DNA of 64,000 nt from Paenibacillus vietnamensis (GCF_020169515.1 NZ_JAHMHW010000006.1:226069-290068); one strand, 5' to 3'. Shown: positions 26,701-35,813, counted from the first letter of the stretch. Notes: generated by a model not told the origin, from the sequence alone. Program-made: numbers and translations.

Positions 26701-28197
26701 CTACTCCTTCAGCACGGCGTCAATATAAATGGCCGGATTCATGAGCGTATGCCCGGCTTCCGCGGCGAGCCGGTATACCCATTCCGAGCCCAGCCCTATT
26801 GCGAGGACGATGATGAACAGACCTGCCGCTGGCAGCATAAGCGTTGCCGGAAGAGAAGCCTTCGCACTTCCGCTTGTGCTGTTGCTTCGCAGCGGCTTTT
26901 CTTCGCCCCAGAATGCGCCCATAAACATCCGGATTAGCGAATACAGCACGATAAAGCTTGAAGCCAGCGCCGTGCCCGTCAGCCAGAACGACTCTTCCTC
27001 AATACCTCCAAGCAGGATCAGCAGCTTGCCTGCAAAGCCGCTCAGCGGCGGTATGCCGGCAATTGCAAGCGACGTCACGAACAGCATCCAGCCAAGCAGC
27101 GGGTATCGCTTGATCAGTCCGCCCATCTCCGTCAGGCTGTTTGTGCCCGTCAGACGCACGACCATCCCCCCGAGGAAGAACAGCAGCGCTTTGGCAGCCA
27201 TGTCGTGCAGCAGGTAGAAGACGACCCCGTCCATCGAAGCTTCGTTGGCCACCGCGAGACCGAAGGCGATGAAGCCGACCGTAATAATGACGTTATAATT
27301 GAGTATTTTCTGCACATCCGTATAAGCAATGGCCCCCAAGGCGCCCAGAATCATGGTTGCCGCAGCCATCCAGGCGATCCACGTATGCGTCGAATCCGGA
27401 TTATGATAGAAAATAAGCATAAACGTACGAATGAGCGCATACAGGCCCACCTTCGTTAACAGAGCGCCGAACAACGCCGCAACAGCGGCGGGCGGCACGC
27501 TGTAGGACCCCGGCAGCCAGAAGAACAGGAACAGGCCCGCTTTTAACGAGAACACAATCATGAACAATACTGCAATCACATTCAATATGCCGCCCTGCCC
27601 CGCCTCCGCGACGCGTTGCGACAAATCCGCCATATTCAGCGTTCCGGTCACACCATATAAATAGGCAACCGACGCCACGAACAGTGTGGACGACAAAATA
27701 TTGACAAGAATATACTTCAGCGTCTCACGCAGCTGCCTTTTCGTGCCGCCCAGAACGATGAGCGCATAAGAGGAGATCAGCATAACTTCGAAGCAGACGA
27801 ACAGGTTGAACAGGTCGCCCGTCAAGAACGAGCCGTTGACGCCGACCAGAAGAAACTGAAAGAACGGATAATAATAATATCGCTCCCTCTGCTCGCCTAC
27901 GCTGCCGAACGAATACAGCAGGCAAAAGAAAGCAACGGCCGAAGCCGCCAGTACCAGCAGCGCGGCGAAAAGATCGGCGGTGAACACGATGCCATACGGA
28001 GGAAGCCAGCCCCCCATGTGCAGCGTTTGAATACCCTCTGCCCTCACCTGATACACAATAGCCGCAGCCACAGCCGTAGTACCTATCATACTGATCGCAC
28101 TGAGCCACCTTTGAGCCGGAATGTTATTTTTGACAAAAACAAGAAGCGCCGCTGTGCACAAAGGGATCAGAAGCGGAATTACCAGTAAGTTATTCAT
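26701..28197 (-). CDS. mrpD: Mrp Na+/H+ antiporter subunit D
   Basis: A 498-aa proton-pumping type subunit related to NuoN/NuoM of complex I, with about fourteen membrane helices. The core antiporter-like region contains the conserved transmembrane charged residues: FVCFEVMLISSYALIVLGG (helix 5 glutamate) and SLKAGLFLFFWLPGSYSVPP (helix 7 lysine). I chose the ATG at 28197, since AAAGGGGG is 6 nt upstream; an ATG two codons earlier is too near. The start lies within the end of mrpC (8-nt overlap). It pairs with MrpA as one of the two large subunits. Confidence 0.95.
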   Translation of the reverse strand: MNNLLVIPLLIPLCTAALLVFVKNNIPAQRWLSAISMIGTTAVAAAIVYQVRAEGIQTLHMGGWLPPYGIVFTADLFAALLVLAASAVAFFCLLYSFGSVGEQRERYYYYPFFQFLLVGVNGSFLTGDLFNLFVCFEVMLISSYALIVLGGTKRQLRETLKYILVNILSSTLFVASVAYLYGVTGTLNMADLSQRVAEAGQGGILNVIAVLFMIVFSLKAGLFLFFWLPGSYSVPPAAVAALFGALLTKVGLYALIRTFMLIFYHNPDSTHTWIAWMAAATMILGALGAIAYTDVQKILNYNVIITVGFIAFGLAVANEASMDGVVFYLLHDMAAKALLFFLGGMVVRLTGTNSLTEMGGLIKRYPLLGWMLFVTSLAIAGIPPLSGFAGKLLILLGGIEEESFWLTGTALASSFIVLYSLIRMFMGAFWGEEKPLRSNSTSGSAKASLPATLMLPAAGLFIIVLAIGLGSEWVYRLAAEAGHTLMNPAIYIDAVLKE

Positions 28198-28528
28198 CGT
28201 CATCCCCCTTTAGCTGCTCCATATTGTCAGTCCCAAGATTTTGGTAAGCCTTGTAGGCCAACACGAAGAAAAAGGACGTCACTCCGAAGCTGATTACAAT
28301 CGATGTAAGAATAAGCGCTTGAGGCAACGGATCGACATAGGCGTCCGCCTTCTGTCCGAGAAGCGGGGCCGCCCCGGTCTTGAGGCGCGACATCGTCAGA
28401 AGCAGCAGATGGACGCCATGTGTCAATAACGAGGTGCCGAGAATAATGCGCAGCAGGCTCTTCGACAGTACCAGATAGACGCCTACCGTGAACAACACGC
28501 CAATCGCCAGCGACATATATAATTCCAT
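28190..28528 (-). CDS. mrpC: Mrp Na+/H+ antiporter subunit C
   Basis: A NuoK-like subunit (112 aa) with three helices. The family motif GVYLVLSKSLLRIILGTSLLTHGVHLLLL is at about 17-45, and DPLPQALILTSIVISFGVTSF at about 66-86. The ATG immediately follows the mrpA-B stop (TAGATG). The C-terminal acidic tail overlaps mrpD. Confidence 0.95.
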   Translation of the reverse strand: MELYMSLAIGVLFTVGVYLVLSKSLLRIILGTSLLTHGVHLLLLTMSRLKTGAAPLLGQKADAYVDPLPQALILTSIVISFGVTSFFFVLAYKAYQNLGTDNMEQLKGDDDE

Positions 28529-31408
28529 CTACTTATCCCTCCCTATCGCCAAAATAATCGTCATCGTAATACCGACGATAGTCAGATAGACGCCTAGATC
28601 GAACAGCATCGCTGTAGCCAATTCGCTGTGACCGAGCAGCGGAAGATCGTGATAACCGAACGTATGGCTCAGAAACGGAGCATCGAACCAAAACGATCCG
28701 ATCCCTGTCAACAGCGCAATGAGGATGCCGAAGGCACTCACCTTTCGGAAATCGACCGGAACGACCTCTCTAACCGTCCTGATGCCGAAAGCCATTGCCA
28801 GCAGCACGAATGCAGCCGCCATCATAAGCCCGCCGATGAAGCCCCCGCCCGGCTCATGATGGCCGGAGAAAAACAGATATAACGAGAATGTCAGAATAAT
28901 AAAAATGACCGCTTTGGAAATCGTCCGTAAAATGACATCGTTGCTGCGGATGCCATTAATCGGCAGCTTGCTGCCGCTTTCCCAATAGCCGGGAGCCGTT
29001 GCCGATTTCTCGTCCCCGTCCAGGTTCAGCCGGATCAAGGCGTAGATGCCGTAAGAAGCAATGCCGAGCACGACAATTTCCAGCATCGTGTCGAACCCTC
29101 GGAAGTCGACGAGAATGACGTTGACGATGTTTTTCCCGCCGGCCAGGTTGTAGCTCTCCTTGACGAAGAAATCGGATATCGATTCGAACGACCGGCTGCT
29201 GTTTGCTGCAAGCGCAACAAGCGTCATGATCATACCTACCCCAAGCGCGATGATCAGGTTCGGCAGCCTGAAGCGCAGCGTTTCCGCTTCCTTCTTCAGT
29301 TTAGGTAGGTGGTAGAAGCAAAGCAGGAACAGTGTGACCGATACCGTCTCGACGATCATCTGCGTCAGAGCCAAATCCGGGGCCCGGAAGATCACGAAGA
29401 AGAGCGTGACCATATAGCCAGCCGTACCGGTTAGAATAACCGCCATCATTCGTGTACGGGCGAAAGGCACGGCAATGACGGATACGGTCAGCGCGAAGAT
29501 AACAACAGCCTCATAAAGCGACATCGGCGCAAAGCCGGCGAAATCAAAGCGGATGCCGGATACCCTGCCCATCGTGACCGCAACCGATATGATCAGAAAC
29601 ATAAATATATAGATCAAGTAATGTCGAATCGACCCAGTCATGTAGCAATCCGTTATGCGCTTTGAGCCTAAATTCAGGAAGCTGATGCCGCCGTCATAGG
29701 TCCGGTTCAGCGAAACGGCGCTGAAGAGCGGCTGATGCAGCAGCTTGACGCGTCTATGTAGACGGTAAAGCACGGTACCCGCACAAATGACGCCGATCGT
29801 CATGAAAATCTCGGTCGTCCAGCCATGCCAGAAATGGATAGACGCATCGAATTGCTGCCCCGGCAGCAGCACCGACGGATGAATCGCCGCCAACGCCGGC
29901 TCGATTAGCGTGTACGCCACCAGGTTAGGGAACAAACCGAAGACGACAGCGAGCGAGCCGAGCACAAGCGGCGGAAGCAGCATCCCGATCGGAGCCTCAT
30001 GCGGCTTTTTCTCCAGCTTGTCGAACGTCTTCGGACCAGTAAAGGTGCGGAACACGAGCACCATGCTGTAAATGAAGGTGAAGATGCTCGCAACCCAGGC
30101 GATCACCGGAAACAGGATGCCGAAGACGTCCATGCGAAGAACATCCATCTCCATAATGTTGAGCGCAGCGGTAAAAAACATCTCTTTACTCAAGAAGCCG
30201 TTAAACGGCGGAAGCCCGGCCATCGAGAACGCTCCGACGAGTGCAATCGAGAACGTAACGGGCATGACCGACATCAGCCCGCCGAGCCTGCGAATGTCCC
30301 TCGTTCCGGTCTCATGATCGACAATACCGACGACCATGAACAAGGCGCCTTTGAAGACGGCGTGGTTGATCATATGAAAGATGCCCGCCATCGTCGCTTT
30401 TACATAAAATAACGACTCTGTTGAACCTGCGTAAACGGAGGCTGCCGAGCCGAGTCCGAACAAGCTCATAATCAGGCCAAGCTGGCTGATCGTCGAGAAC
30501 GCGAGCATCGCTTTGAGATCGGTCTGCTTCATCGCCCGGTAGGAGCCATAGATTAAGGTCAAGATCCCTACAGCGGATACGAGCCAGAACCAGCCCGCAG
30601 CACCAGCGAATACCGGACTAAGTCTTGCGACCAAATAAAGTCCGGCCTTAACCATCGTAGCCGAGTGCAAATAAGCACTGACCGGCGTCGGCGCTTCCAT
30701 TGCGTCCGGCAGCCAGATATGAAACGGGAACTGCGCCGACTTTGTGAAAGCGCCCAGGAGGACAAGCAGCATGGCCGGCACGAACAGAGCATGTTCCGTT
30801 ATCGCGCTGACATTGCCGATAATTTCCCGGATGCTGAACGTTCCCGTCATGACGTAGAGCAGAACGAAGCCGCCCAGCATCGCAAGCCCTCCAAATACGG
30901 TGATCAGCATTGATTTTAATGCGCCGTATTTCGACTTTTCCCTTTTGAACCAAAAGGCAATCAGGAGGAACGATGAAATACTCGTCAGCTCCCAGAAGCC
31001 GTATAGCACAATCATATTATCGGAGAGGACTACGCCGAGCATCGCTCCCATAAACAGCATTAAATAGGCGTAAAAGGTGCCGACCGCCTCTTTATTCCGA
31101 TCCAGATAGTAAATAGAATACAGAACAACGAGGAAGCCGATTCCGGAGATCAGCAGGGCAAACAGCATACTCAAACCGTCAAGATAGACGGTAAAAGAGA
31201 TGCCTAACGATGCAATCCACGGGATGGAAGCCTGAATTGGATCGCCCTCCTGAACCAGTTGCAGCTTCCCCATGACATAAGCAAAGATAAGCATCGGCAC
31301 CGGAAGCATAAACCAGCCGGTATGAATTCGAATCGTCATTCGTTGCAAATACGGGCTGCATAAAGCTGATAATAAAGGGAAAATAATAACGGCATGCAGC
31401 AAAGACAA
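28529..31408 (-). CDS. mrpA: Fused Mrp Na+/H+ antiporter subunit A-B
   Basis: A 959-aa protein. Residues about 1-790 are MrpA: the NuoL-like part has YGFWELTSISSFLLIAFWF, FPFHIWLPDAMEAPTPVSAYLHSATMVKAG and an MbhD/E-like C-terminal part. Residues about 805-959 are a complete MrpB domain (SKAVIFIILTFSLYLFFSGH then HEPGGGFIGGLMMAAAFVL). B. subtilis has separate MrpA (801 aa) and MrpB (143 aa), whose sum is close to this length, so no sequence was lost. The start is TTG with AAGGAGG upstream. It is the first gene of the operon and exchanges Na+ for H+ to support salt and alkali tolerance. Confidence 0.93.
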   Translation of the reverse strand: MSLLHAVIIFPLLSALCSPYLQRMTIRIHTGWFMLPVPMLIFAYVMGKLQLVQEGDPIQASIPWIASLGISFTVYLDGLSMLFALLISGIGFLVVLYSIYYLDRNKEAVGTFYAYLMLFMGAMLGVVLSDNMIVLYGFWELTSISSFLLIAFWFKREKSKYGALKSMLITVFGGLAMLGGFVLLYVMTGTFSIREIIGNVSAITEHALFVPAMLLVLLGAFTKSAQFPFHIWLPDAMEAPTPVSAYLHSATMVKAGLYLVARLSPVFAGAAGWFWLVSAVGILTLIYGSYRAMKQTDLKAMLAFSTISQLGLIMSLFGLGSAASVYAGSTESLFYVKATMAGIFHMINHAVFKGALFMVVGIVDHETGTRDIRRLGGLMSVMPVTFSIALVGAFSMAGLPPFNGFLSKEMFFTAALNIMEMDVLRMDVFGILFPVIAWVASIFTFIYSMVLVFRTFTGPKTFDKLEKKPHEAPIGMLLPPLVLGSLAVVFGLFPNLVAYTLIEPALAAIHPSVLLPGQQFDASIHFWHGWTTEIFMTIGVICAGTVLYRLHRRVKLLHQPLFSAVSLNRTYDGGISFLNLGSKRITDCYMTGSIRHYLIYIFMFLIISVAVTMGRVSGIRFDFAGFAPMSLYEAVVIFALTVSVIAVPFARTRMMAVILTGTAGYMVTLFFVIFRAPDLALTQMIVETVSVTLFLLCFYHLPKLKKEAETLRFRLPNLIIALGVGMIMTLVALAANSSRSFESISDFFVKESYNLAGGKNIVNVILVDFRGFDTMLEIVVLGIASYGIYALIRLNLDGDEKSATAPGYWESGSKLPINGIRSNDVILRTISKAVIFIILTFSLYLFFSGHHEPGGGFIGGLMMAAAFVLLAMAFGIRTVREVVPVDFRKVSAFGILIALLTGIGSFWFDAPFLSHTFGYHDLPLLGHSELATAMLFDLGVYLTIVGITMTIILAIGRDK

Positions 31409-31503
31409 GTTTCTTCCTCCTTAAAACATATTTTCAAATAGTAATACTCCTTCAGTATTTCCAAATTCCTCCTGAAAGTATGTCCAAAATGATGGAAAAC
31501 GCC

Positions 31504-31546
31504 AAAAAAACGCAAAAAGAGCCCGCTGTTGGCAGGCTCCTCCGAT
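31504..31546 (-). terminator. Leader terminator/attenuator upstream of mrpA
   Basis: Minus strand: TTATCGGAGGAGCC, then hairpin GAGCCTGC-CAACA-GCGGGCTC (31519-31539, 8 bp with one wobble), followed by TTTTTGCGTTTTTTT. It lies between the promoter and the gene, about 40 nt after the likely transcript start and 100 nt before the mrpA start, so it must be read through for expression. It closely matches the leader of the second antiporter gene. Confidence 0.75.
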
Positions 31547-31582
31547 AAAAAATTTGATGTTTTGGTTGACTCACTGTTTTCT

Positions 31583-31611
31583 AGTATATCGTCACAGCTT
31601 CCTCTTGTCAA
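31583..31611 (-). promoter_or_regulatory. mrp operon promoter (SigA type)
   Basis: Minus strand: TTGACA, 17-nt spacer, TATACT. A near-consensus vegetative promoter placed 175 nt before the mrpA start, with an attenuator-like hairpin between. Confidence 0.85.
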
Positions 31612-31708
31612 AATTAACGGGTATGAAGCCTGCCTAATTAGGGGATGACTCTTTAATGATAGCGGTCTGCAGCTCATACCCTCATACAAACAATCGGGAG
31701 TGAACTCT

Positions 31709-31963
31709 ATGCTGAAAAGTAAAATCATCATTTCCTCCGCCGTATTCCTGCTGCTCCTTGCCGCGGGAGGAGGCTGGAGCATTCACCTGAGCAAGCAGCG
31801 AAGCTTAGCGTCTTACTCAACTCCTTATCCGAATACGTTCACCATCTACTCTACGCGTTATTTAATGAGCTCGGCTGATCGAACGTATCCCTTCTCTCCT
31901 AGAGAATATGTCCGGATTATTCACCGCGTCGAGGACCGCTCAGAGTCTGTTACGCCTCAATGA
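31709..31963 (+). CDS. Small hypothetical single-pass membrane or secreted protein (84 aa)
   Basis: Starts MLKSKIIISSAVFLLLLAAG, a short basic tail and one hydrophobic segment (about 6-24), which may be an uncleaved anchor or a signal peptide. It is followed by a polar, Tyr/Ser/Pro-rich tail (STPYPNTFTIYSTRYLMSSA). I do not recognise a family. I chose ATG 31709 with GGGAG 8 nt upstream. It is divergent from mrpA and convergent with the ABC permease gene; the 12-nt spacing to the permease stop leaves no room for a terminator. Confidence 0.65.
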   Translation: MLKSKIIISSAVFLLLLAAGGGWSIHLSKQRSLASYSTPYPNTFTIYSTRYLMSSADRTYPFSPREYVRIIHRVEDRSESVTPQ

Positions 31964-31974
31964 AGACGAATCGA

Positions 31975-32769
31975 TTAGAGCGGCAAGTCTCTGCGACTAA
32001 ACAAATAGACCGCCGATGCATACAGGGCAATTCCAGCTGCTCCAAGCGACACAGCATGGAGCGCAACGTTCACCTCTCCGGCCGCTATCGCCGCCGGCTC
32101 GAACAGAGAGAGCGGCGTCAAGTAATCCAACCATTCATGATTGTCCGTCATATTCCCGATCAAATGAATCATATAGAACAAGACAGACAAGCCGCCTGAC
32201 GCAGCGAGAGAATGCTTCGCGTCATTGAATAAAGACGAGAACAGAAAGGAATAACCGCTGATTACAAAAAACAGCAAAAACCCGGTCACATTTAGTTGTA
32301 CAAACGCATGCCGATCAAACTCCGCCTGTTCCGCAAGCAGCGGCGCGGCAAGCAAGCCGGCGCCAAGCGCAATGCCCGTCAAGGCAAACAAACCGGTTAT
32401 GAGAACCGCTGCTTGAGTCGTTGCAATTTTCCTTCTTGATACAGGTGTTGAAAGCAAATAGGCCATAGAGCCGCGATCGACAAGATGAGCCATCAGCTGA
32501 TTCGCCGCCATGATACACAAAATCATCATGAAAATAACGAAGCTTACGCCATAGAAGCTTGAAGCTACAAATCCGGTCAGCCCGTTCATGCCGGCTCCCA
32601 GCCCGAATGCATCCTTCATGCCCTCCGGGAGCATTTCAAACGGGTCGGCTTCGACGCTTGACGTATACATGCCTATGATAACGATTAGGTAGAACAGGAT
32701 GAGTGCAGTGAAAATGCCATACAGCTTGGCGGTCCTTTGGAATGAAGATACAAATAACGCCTTGTTCAT
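31975..32769 (-). CDS. ABC-2 type transporter permease
   Basis: A 264-aa membrane protein with six predicted helices, in the arrangement of ABC-2 permeases (YIFTALILFYLIVI-like first helix, a large loop about 40-70, then five helices). It overlaps the ATPase gene by 4 nt (ATGA), so the two form one exporter. Conservation is too low to give a substrate; similar pairs, adjacent to a TetR regulator, export drugs or peptides. Confidence 0.87.
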   Translation of the reverse strand: MNKALFVSSFQRTAKLYGIFTALILFYLIVIIGMYTSSVEADPFEMLPEGMKDAFGLGAGMNGLTGFVASSFYGVSFVIFMMILCIMAANQLMAHLVDRGSMAYLLSTPVSRRKIATTQAAVLITGLFALTGIALGAGLLAAPLLAEQAEFDRHAFVQLNVTGFLLFFVISGYSFLFSSLFNDAKHSLAASGGLSVLFYMIHLIGNMTDNHEWLDYLTPLSLFEPAAIAAGEVNVALHAVSLGAAGIALYASAVYLFSRRDLPL

Positions 32770-33653
32770 CCTTTTACCACCTTCCTGTCATAATAGTGCA
32801 TGAATACTTCCTCCAGCGTTTGAGTATGCACATTAAGGTCCTGGACGCCGCACTCTGCCAGACATTGAATAAAGCGGTCGCAGCTCCCTTGCAGGGCGAT
32901 TCGGATCCTAAGCCCTTCCGAGCTTACGACGGTTAATCCCGAATTTCTGATCTGCTCTATGTCCTCCATGGTCTTTACCGTAACCTCAAAAATTTTGCGT
33001 TGCATCAGCTGCAGCTTTTTTACGTCTTCAACGGCGATGAGCCGGCCATCCTTGATGATTCCCGCCCTGTCGCAGGTCCGGTTGATTTCATCAAAGCTGT
33101 GGGATGACATGATCGTCGTGGCTCCGCGCTCCTTGGCCTCCAGTACCAGCTCAATAAAGATGTTTTGCATGAGAGGATCAAGCCCGGAAGTCGGTTCGTC
33201 GAGTATAAGCACGGACGGATCATGCATGAACGCCGCCACGATGCCGACTTTTTGCTTCATCCCCTTCGACATTTTCCGAATCGGCGTATTCACATCAAAC
33301 TGAAGCCTTTCGATCAATTGCCGTTGGCGGCTGCTATCCTTCATCCCTCGCATGCCATTCAGCAAATGGAGAAACTGCCGGCCGTTCATGCCATCCGGAA
33401 ATGCAATTTCTCCCGGCAAGTAACCAACCTCCCTCTGAATCTCTGCACTGTTCATCCAGCAGTCCATGCCATTGATGGCAGCCTTGCCATACTCCGGCCG
33501 GATGAACCCCATTAAATGACGGATTGTTGTCGACTTTCCCGCTCCGTTTGGCCCGAGGAAACCAAATATCTCCCCTTGCTGAACGTCGAAGCTAACATCA
33601 AAAATCCCTTTACCGCTTTTAAAAGTCTTTGTTAGACGATTGAGTTGAATCAT
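32766..33653 (-). CDS. ABC transporter ATP-binding protein
   Basis: A 295-aa nucleotide-binding subunit. Walker A GPNGAGKSTTIRHL is at about 34-47, the signature KMSKGMKQKVGIVAA at about 133-147, Walker B SVLILDEPTSGLDPLM after it, and the H-loop SSHSFDEI. It has an extra C-terminal region of the kind found in drug-export ATPases. RBS AAAGGAGGAG is 8 nt before ATG. It is the first gene of the operon and is read divergently from tetR. Confidence 0.93.
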   Translation of the reverse strand: MIQLNRLTKTFKSGKGIFDVSFDVQQGEIFGFLGPNGAGKSTTIRHLMGFIRPEYGKAAINGMDCWMNSAEIQREVGYLPGEIAFPDGMNGRQFLHLLNGMRGMKDSSRQRQLIERLQFDVNTPIRKMSKGMKQKVGIVAAFMHDPSVLILDEPTSGLDPLMQNIFIELVLEAKERGATTIMSSHSFDEINRTCDRAGIIKDGRLIAVEDVKKLQLMQRKIFEVTVKTMEDIEQIRNSGLTVVSSEGLRIRIALQGSCDRFIQCLAECGVQDLNVHTQTLEEVFMHYYDRKVVKG

Positions 33654-33679
33654 AGATGATTCTCCTCCTTTAATTGAAA

Positions 33680-33696
33680 TGAATAATTATTATTCA
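33680..33696. promoter_or_regulatory. Palindromic operator candidate near the ABC operon
   Basis: TGAATAAT-T-ATTATTCA, a perfect 8-bp inverted repeat with one base between, 27 nt upstream of the ABC ATPase start. It is a plausible binding site for the adjacent TetR regulator. The A+T-rich area includes possible -10 elements. Confidence 0.5.
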
Positions 33697-33755
33697 TAAT
33701 ATTCATAATAGAAGGTTTTGATAACAAGTGCAACGCCTTTTTTGAATAAACACAA

Positions 33756-33769
33756 TTGAATCCATTCAA
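33756..33769. promoter_or_regulatory. Palindromic operator candidate upstream of tetR
   Basis: TTGAAT-CC-ATTCAA, a perfect inverted repeat. TTGAAT can also be a -35, with TATGCT 17 nt downstream as the -10, so binding here would block tetR transcription. It shares the TGAAT/ATTCA core with the site at 33680. Confidence 0.5.
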
Positions 33770-33802
33770 AACTATGTGTATGCTTAAGGAGAGGTGAATA
33801 AG

Positions 33803-34399
33803 ATGGACGGTTATCAGCAGCGTACAGAACTAAAGAAATCCGCTATTAGAGAAGCGGCCTTGTCCCTGTTTTCCGAATTTGGCTTTGACAAGGTCAGCCT
33901 TGCGGAAATCGCCAGAAAAGCACGGGTCTCCCCCGTTACGTTATATAATTATTTTGGAACGAAGGATGAGCTTATTAAGAAGGTCATGTCTTCATTTTTA
34001 GAGGAAGAATGGATGAGATACAGGGAGCTGTTTCATAGTAATCTGCCGTTTCCCGATAAAGTGAAGAAAATGATATTTGATGCAACTCATTGGAATGAGC
34101 GAGTGAACAGACATTTGCTGCAGCAGCTGCTTAGCGACGATCCGGAATGGAGAAGCTTGGTCGAACGAATTTATAAGGATGCGCTGCCCGAGTTAATCCG
34201 GTTTATCGAGCATGGCAAAGAGGAAGGGTATATCGACACCGGGATTTCGACAAATACGATCCTTCTCTATTTTAATCTCATGAAGGAAATGAAAATGACG
34301 AGTCTTTTCAAGCAACACATCCATGACACTAAAACCATTGACGAACTGACCCATCTATTTTTTTATGGCCTGTTGAATCAGAAGATGATTGAGGAATAA
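33803..34399 (+). CDS. TetR family transcriptional regulator
   Basis: A 198-aa repressor-type protein. The N-terminal helix-turn-helix (about 10-55) reads IREAALSLFSEFGFDKVSLAEIA, then VSPVTLYNYFGTKDELIKKV. The C-terminal ligand-binding helices are divergent and give no clue to the ligand. I chose ATG 33803, after AGGAGAGGTGA; a GTG three codons earlier lies in the RBS. It is divergent from the ABC exporter and probably represses it and itself through the palindromes between them. Confidence 0.93.
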   Translation: MDGYQQRTELKKSAIREAALSLFSEFGFDKVSLAEIARKARVSPVTLYNYFGTKDELIKKVMSSFLEEEWMRYRELFHSNLPFPDKVKKMIFDATHWNERVNRHLLQQLLSDDPEWRSLVERIYKDALPELIRFIEHGKEEGYIDTGISTNTILLYFNLMKEMKMTSLFKQHIHDTKTIDELTHLFFYGLLNQKMIEE

Positions 34400-34444
34400 A
34401 AACAGAACTGCCTCAAGCAGCTTTAGCTGCCGCCCGAGCAGTTC
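34397..34444 (-). terminator. Terminator of the Na+/H+ antiporter gene
   Basis: Minus strand: outer stem GAACTGC/GCAGTTC with an inner GGCAGCTAAAGCTGCT hairpin, followed by TGTTTTTA. It overlaps the end of tetR (plus strand), which converges here. Confidence 0.75.
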
Positions 34445-34461
34445 CGTTGAAAAATGATTGC

Positions 34462-35703
34462 CTAAACATCACTTACCTTTTCCTTCGCCTTATTGCCGAG
34501 CCCCAGCTTCATCACTAAAGGCTTAATGGTTAGCCCTTGAACAAGTAGGGAGAACAGTACGACGCTGAAGGTCAAAACCAGCACATCTTCCCTTCCTTCA
34601 AAGGATGCCGGCAAGCTTAGAGCTAATGCGATGGATAAGCTTCCCTTGAGTCCCCCCCAATTCAGGATCGCCTTCCAGGAACGCGGGAATCCTTTAATCC
34701 ATTGAGTGCTTGCGTACAAGGCAATCGTTCTTCCGGCTAATACAATTACGACCGCTGCCGCTATCGTAACCCATTTATCCGAGAAGTCAATATTTTTAAT
34801 TTCAATTCCGATCATTGGAAAAATCAGTGAATTAGCAATTAATGTGACGACATCCCAGAAAGAATTGATATTGACCTTAGTCGTTTCGGACATTCCGATT
34901 TTCGCCCCGTAATTTCCGAAGATCAGTCCGGCCGTAACGACTGCAATGACCCCTGATACGTGAAATTGCTCGGCTATAAAAAAGCTTCCAAAGAATAACA
35001 GCATGGAAAACGCAATTTCCAACGGATAATCATCGTAAATTCGGATCAATTGCGAAAAGAGGTAGCCCAGAACCGCCCCTATCGCTATACCGCCTGCTGC
35101 GAACTTGATGAAAAGCAGCAATCCGCTGCTAAATCCCATCCAGCCAAGCTCCATGTAGGAGAGTAAATAAACGGACGATATTTGAAAGAGCACGACTGCA
35201 ATTCCATCATTAAATAATGATTCGCCCTCAATAATGGTTACAATCGATTTGGGCACGCCTAACGACTTAAAAATCGATATGACGCTGATCGGGTCCGTCG
35301 CACTCATTAAAGCTCCGAATGTGAAGGCTACAATTAACGGAAGATCCAGCAAATAATAAGCCGAAAAAGCGATAATGAGGAATGACAAAAGCGTCCCGCC
35401 GAAAGCTAGGGCCAACACAGGCTTACTCTGTTCCTTCAAATGTGAGAACGGAAGCTTTAAGGTGGCATCTCCCAGCAAGATCGGTAAAAACAATGAAATG
35501 ATAATCGCTTGAAATACATGCGATTGGGTTACAAATGATTCTGCTTCCTCTAAGAAAGGAATATTTGTTACACCGAGCAGAAGTCCTACAATCACTAATG
35601 CAATCGAATAAGGCTGATTCAGTTTTTTTGAGATCCCAATTACAAATACGGAAACTGCAAGCAGAACGAGCAACTGAATAAAGGTCTCATTAAAATGATG
35701 CAT
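34462..35703 (-). CDS. Cation:proton antiporter (NhaP/CPA1 type)
   Basis: A 413-aa membrane protein with twelve to thirteen helices, of the CPA1 Na+/H+ exchanger family. Visible motifs are GALMSATDPISVISIFKSLG (the TDP segment), GESLFNDGIAVVLFQ (ND motif) and ILNWGGLKGSLSIALALSLP. There is no long C-terminal cytoplasmic domain as in TrkA-containing members. It is a single-gene unit with its own strong promoter and a leader terminator nearly the same as that of the mrp operon, suggesting shared control by sodium or another cation stress. Confidence 0.92.
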   Translation of the reverse strand: MHHFNETFIQLLVLLAVSVFVIGISKKLNQPYSIALVIVGLLLGVTNIPFLEEAESFVTQSHVFQAIIISLFLPILLGDATLKLPFSHLKEQSKPVLALAFGGTLLSFLIIAFSAYYLLDLPLIVAFTFGALMSATDPISVISIFKSLGVPKSIVTIIEGESLFNDGIAVVLFQISSVYLLSYMELGWMGFSSGLLLFIKFAAGGIAIGAVLGYLFSQLIRIYDDYPLEIAFSMLLFFGSFFIAEQFHVSGVIAVVTAGLIFGNYGAKIGMSETTKVNINSFWDVVTLIANSLIFPMIGIEIKNIDFSDKWVTIAAAVVIVLAGRTIALYASTQWIKGFPRSWKAILNWGGLKGSLSIALALSLPASFEGREDVLVLTFSVVLFSLLVQGLTIKPLVMKLGLGNKAKEKVSDV

Positions 35704-35771
35704 TTGAATCCCCTTTTCTACTGTTCATTTTTTTATAGCATAGTTGCTTGAAGAATCGGACTCTTTTTGAG

Positions 35772-35813
35772 AAAAAAACAAAAAAGAGCCCTTGTTGACA
35801 GGCTCCTCCGGTA
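35772..35813 (-). terminator. Leader terminator/attenuator upstream of the antiporter gene
   Basis: Minus strand: TTTACCGGAGGAGCC, then GAGCCTGT-CAACA-AGGGCTC (35786-35805), followed by TTTTTTGTTTTTTTT. It is between promoter and gene, about 40 nt after the probable transcript start. The block CGGAGGAGCCTG, the CAACA loop and the GGGCTC arm match the mrp leader. Confidence 0.75.

Noticed and set aside
31336..31782. Minus-strand open frame across the mrp promoter and leader
   Set aside because: It runs through the promoter and the terminator hairpin and has no RBS; the leader is better explained as regulatory RNA.
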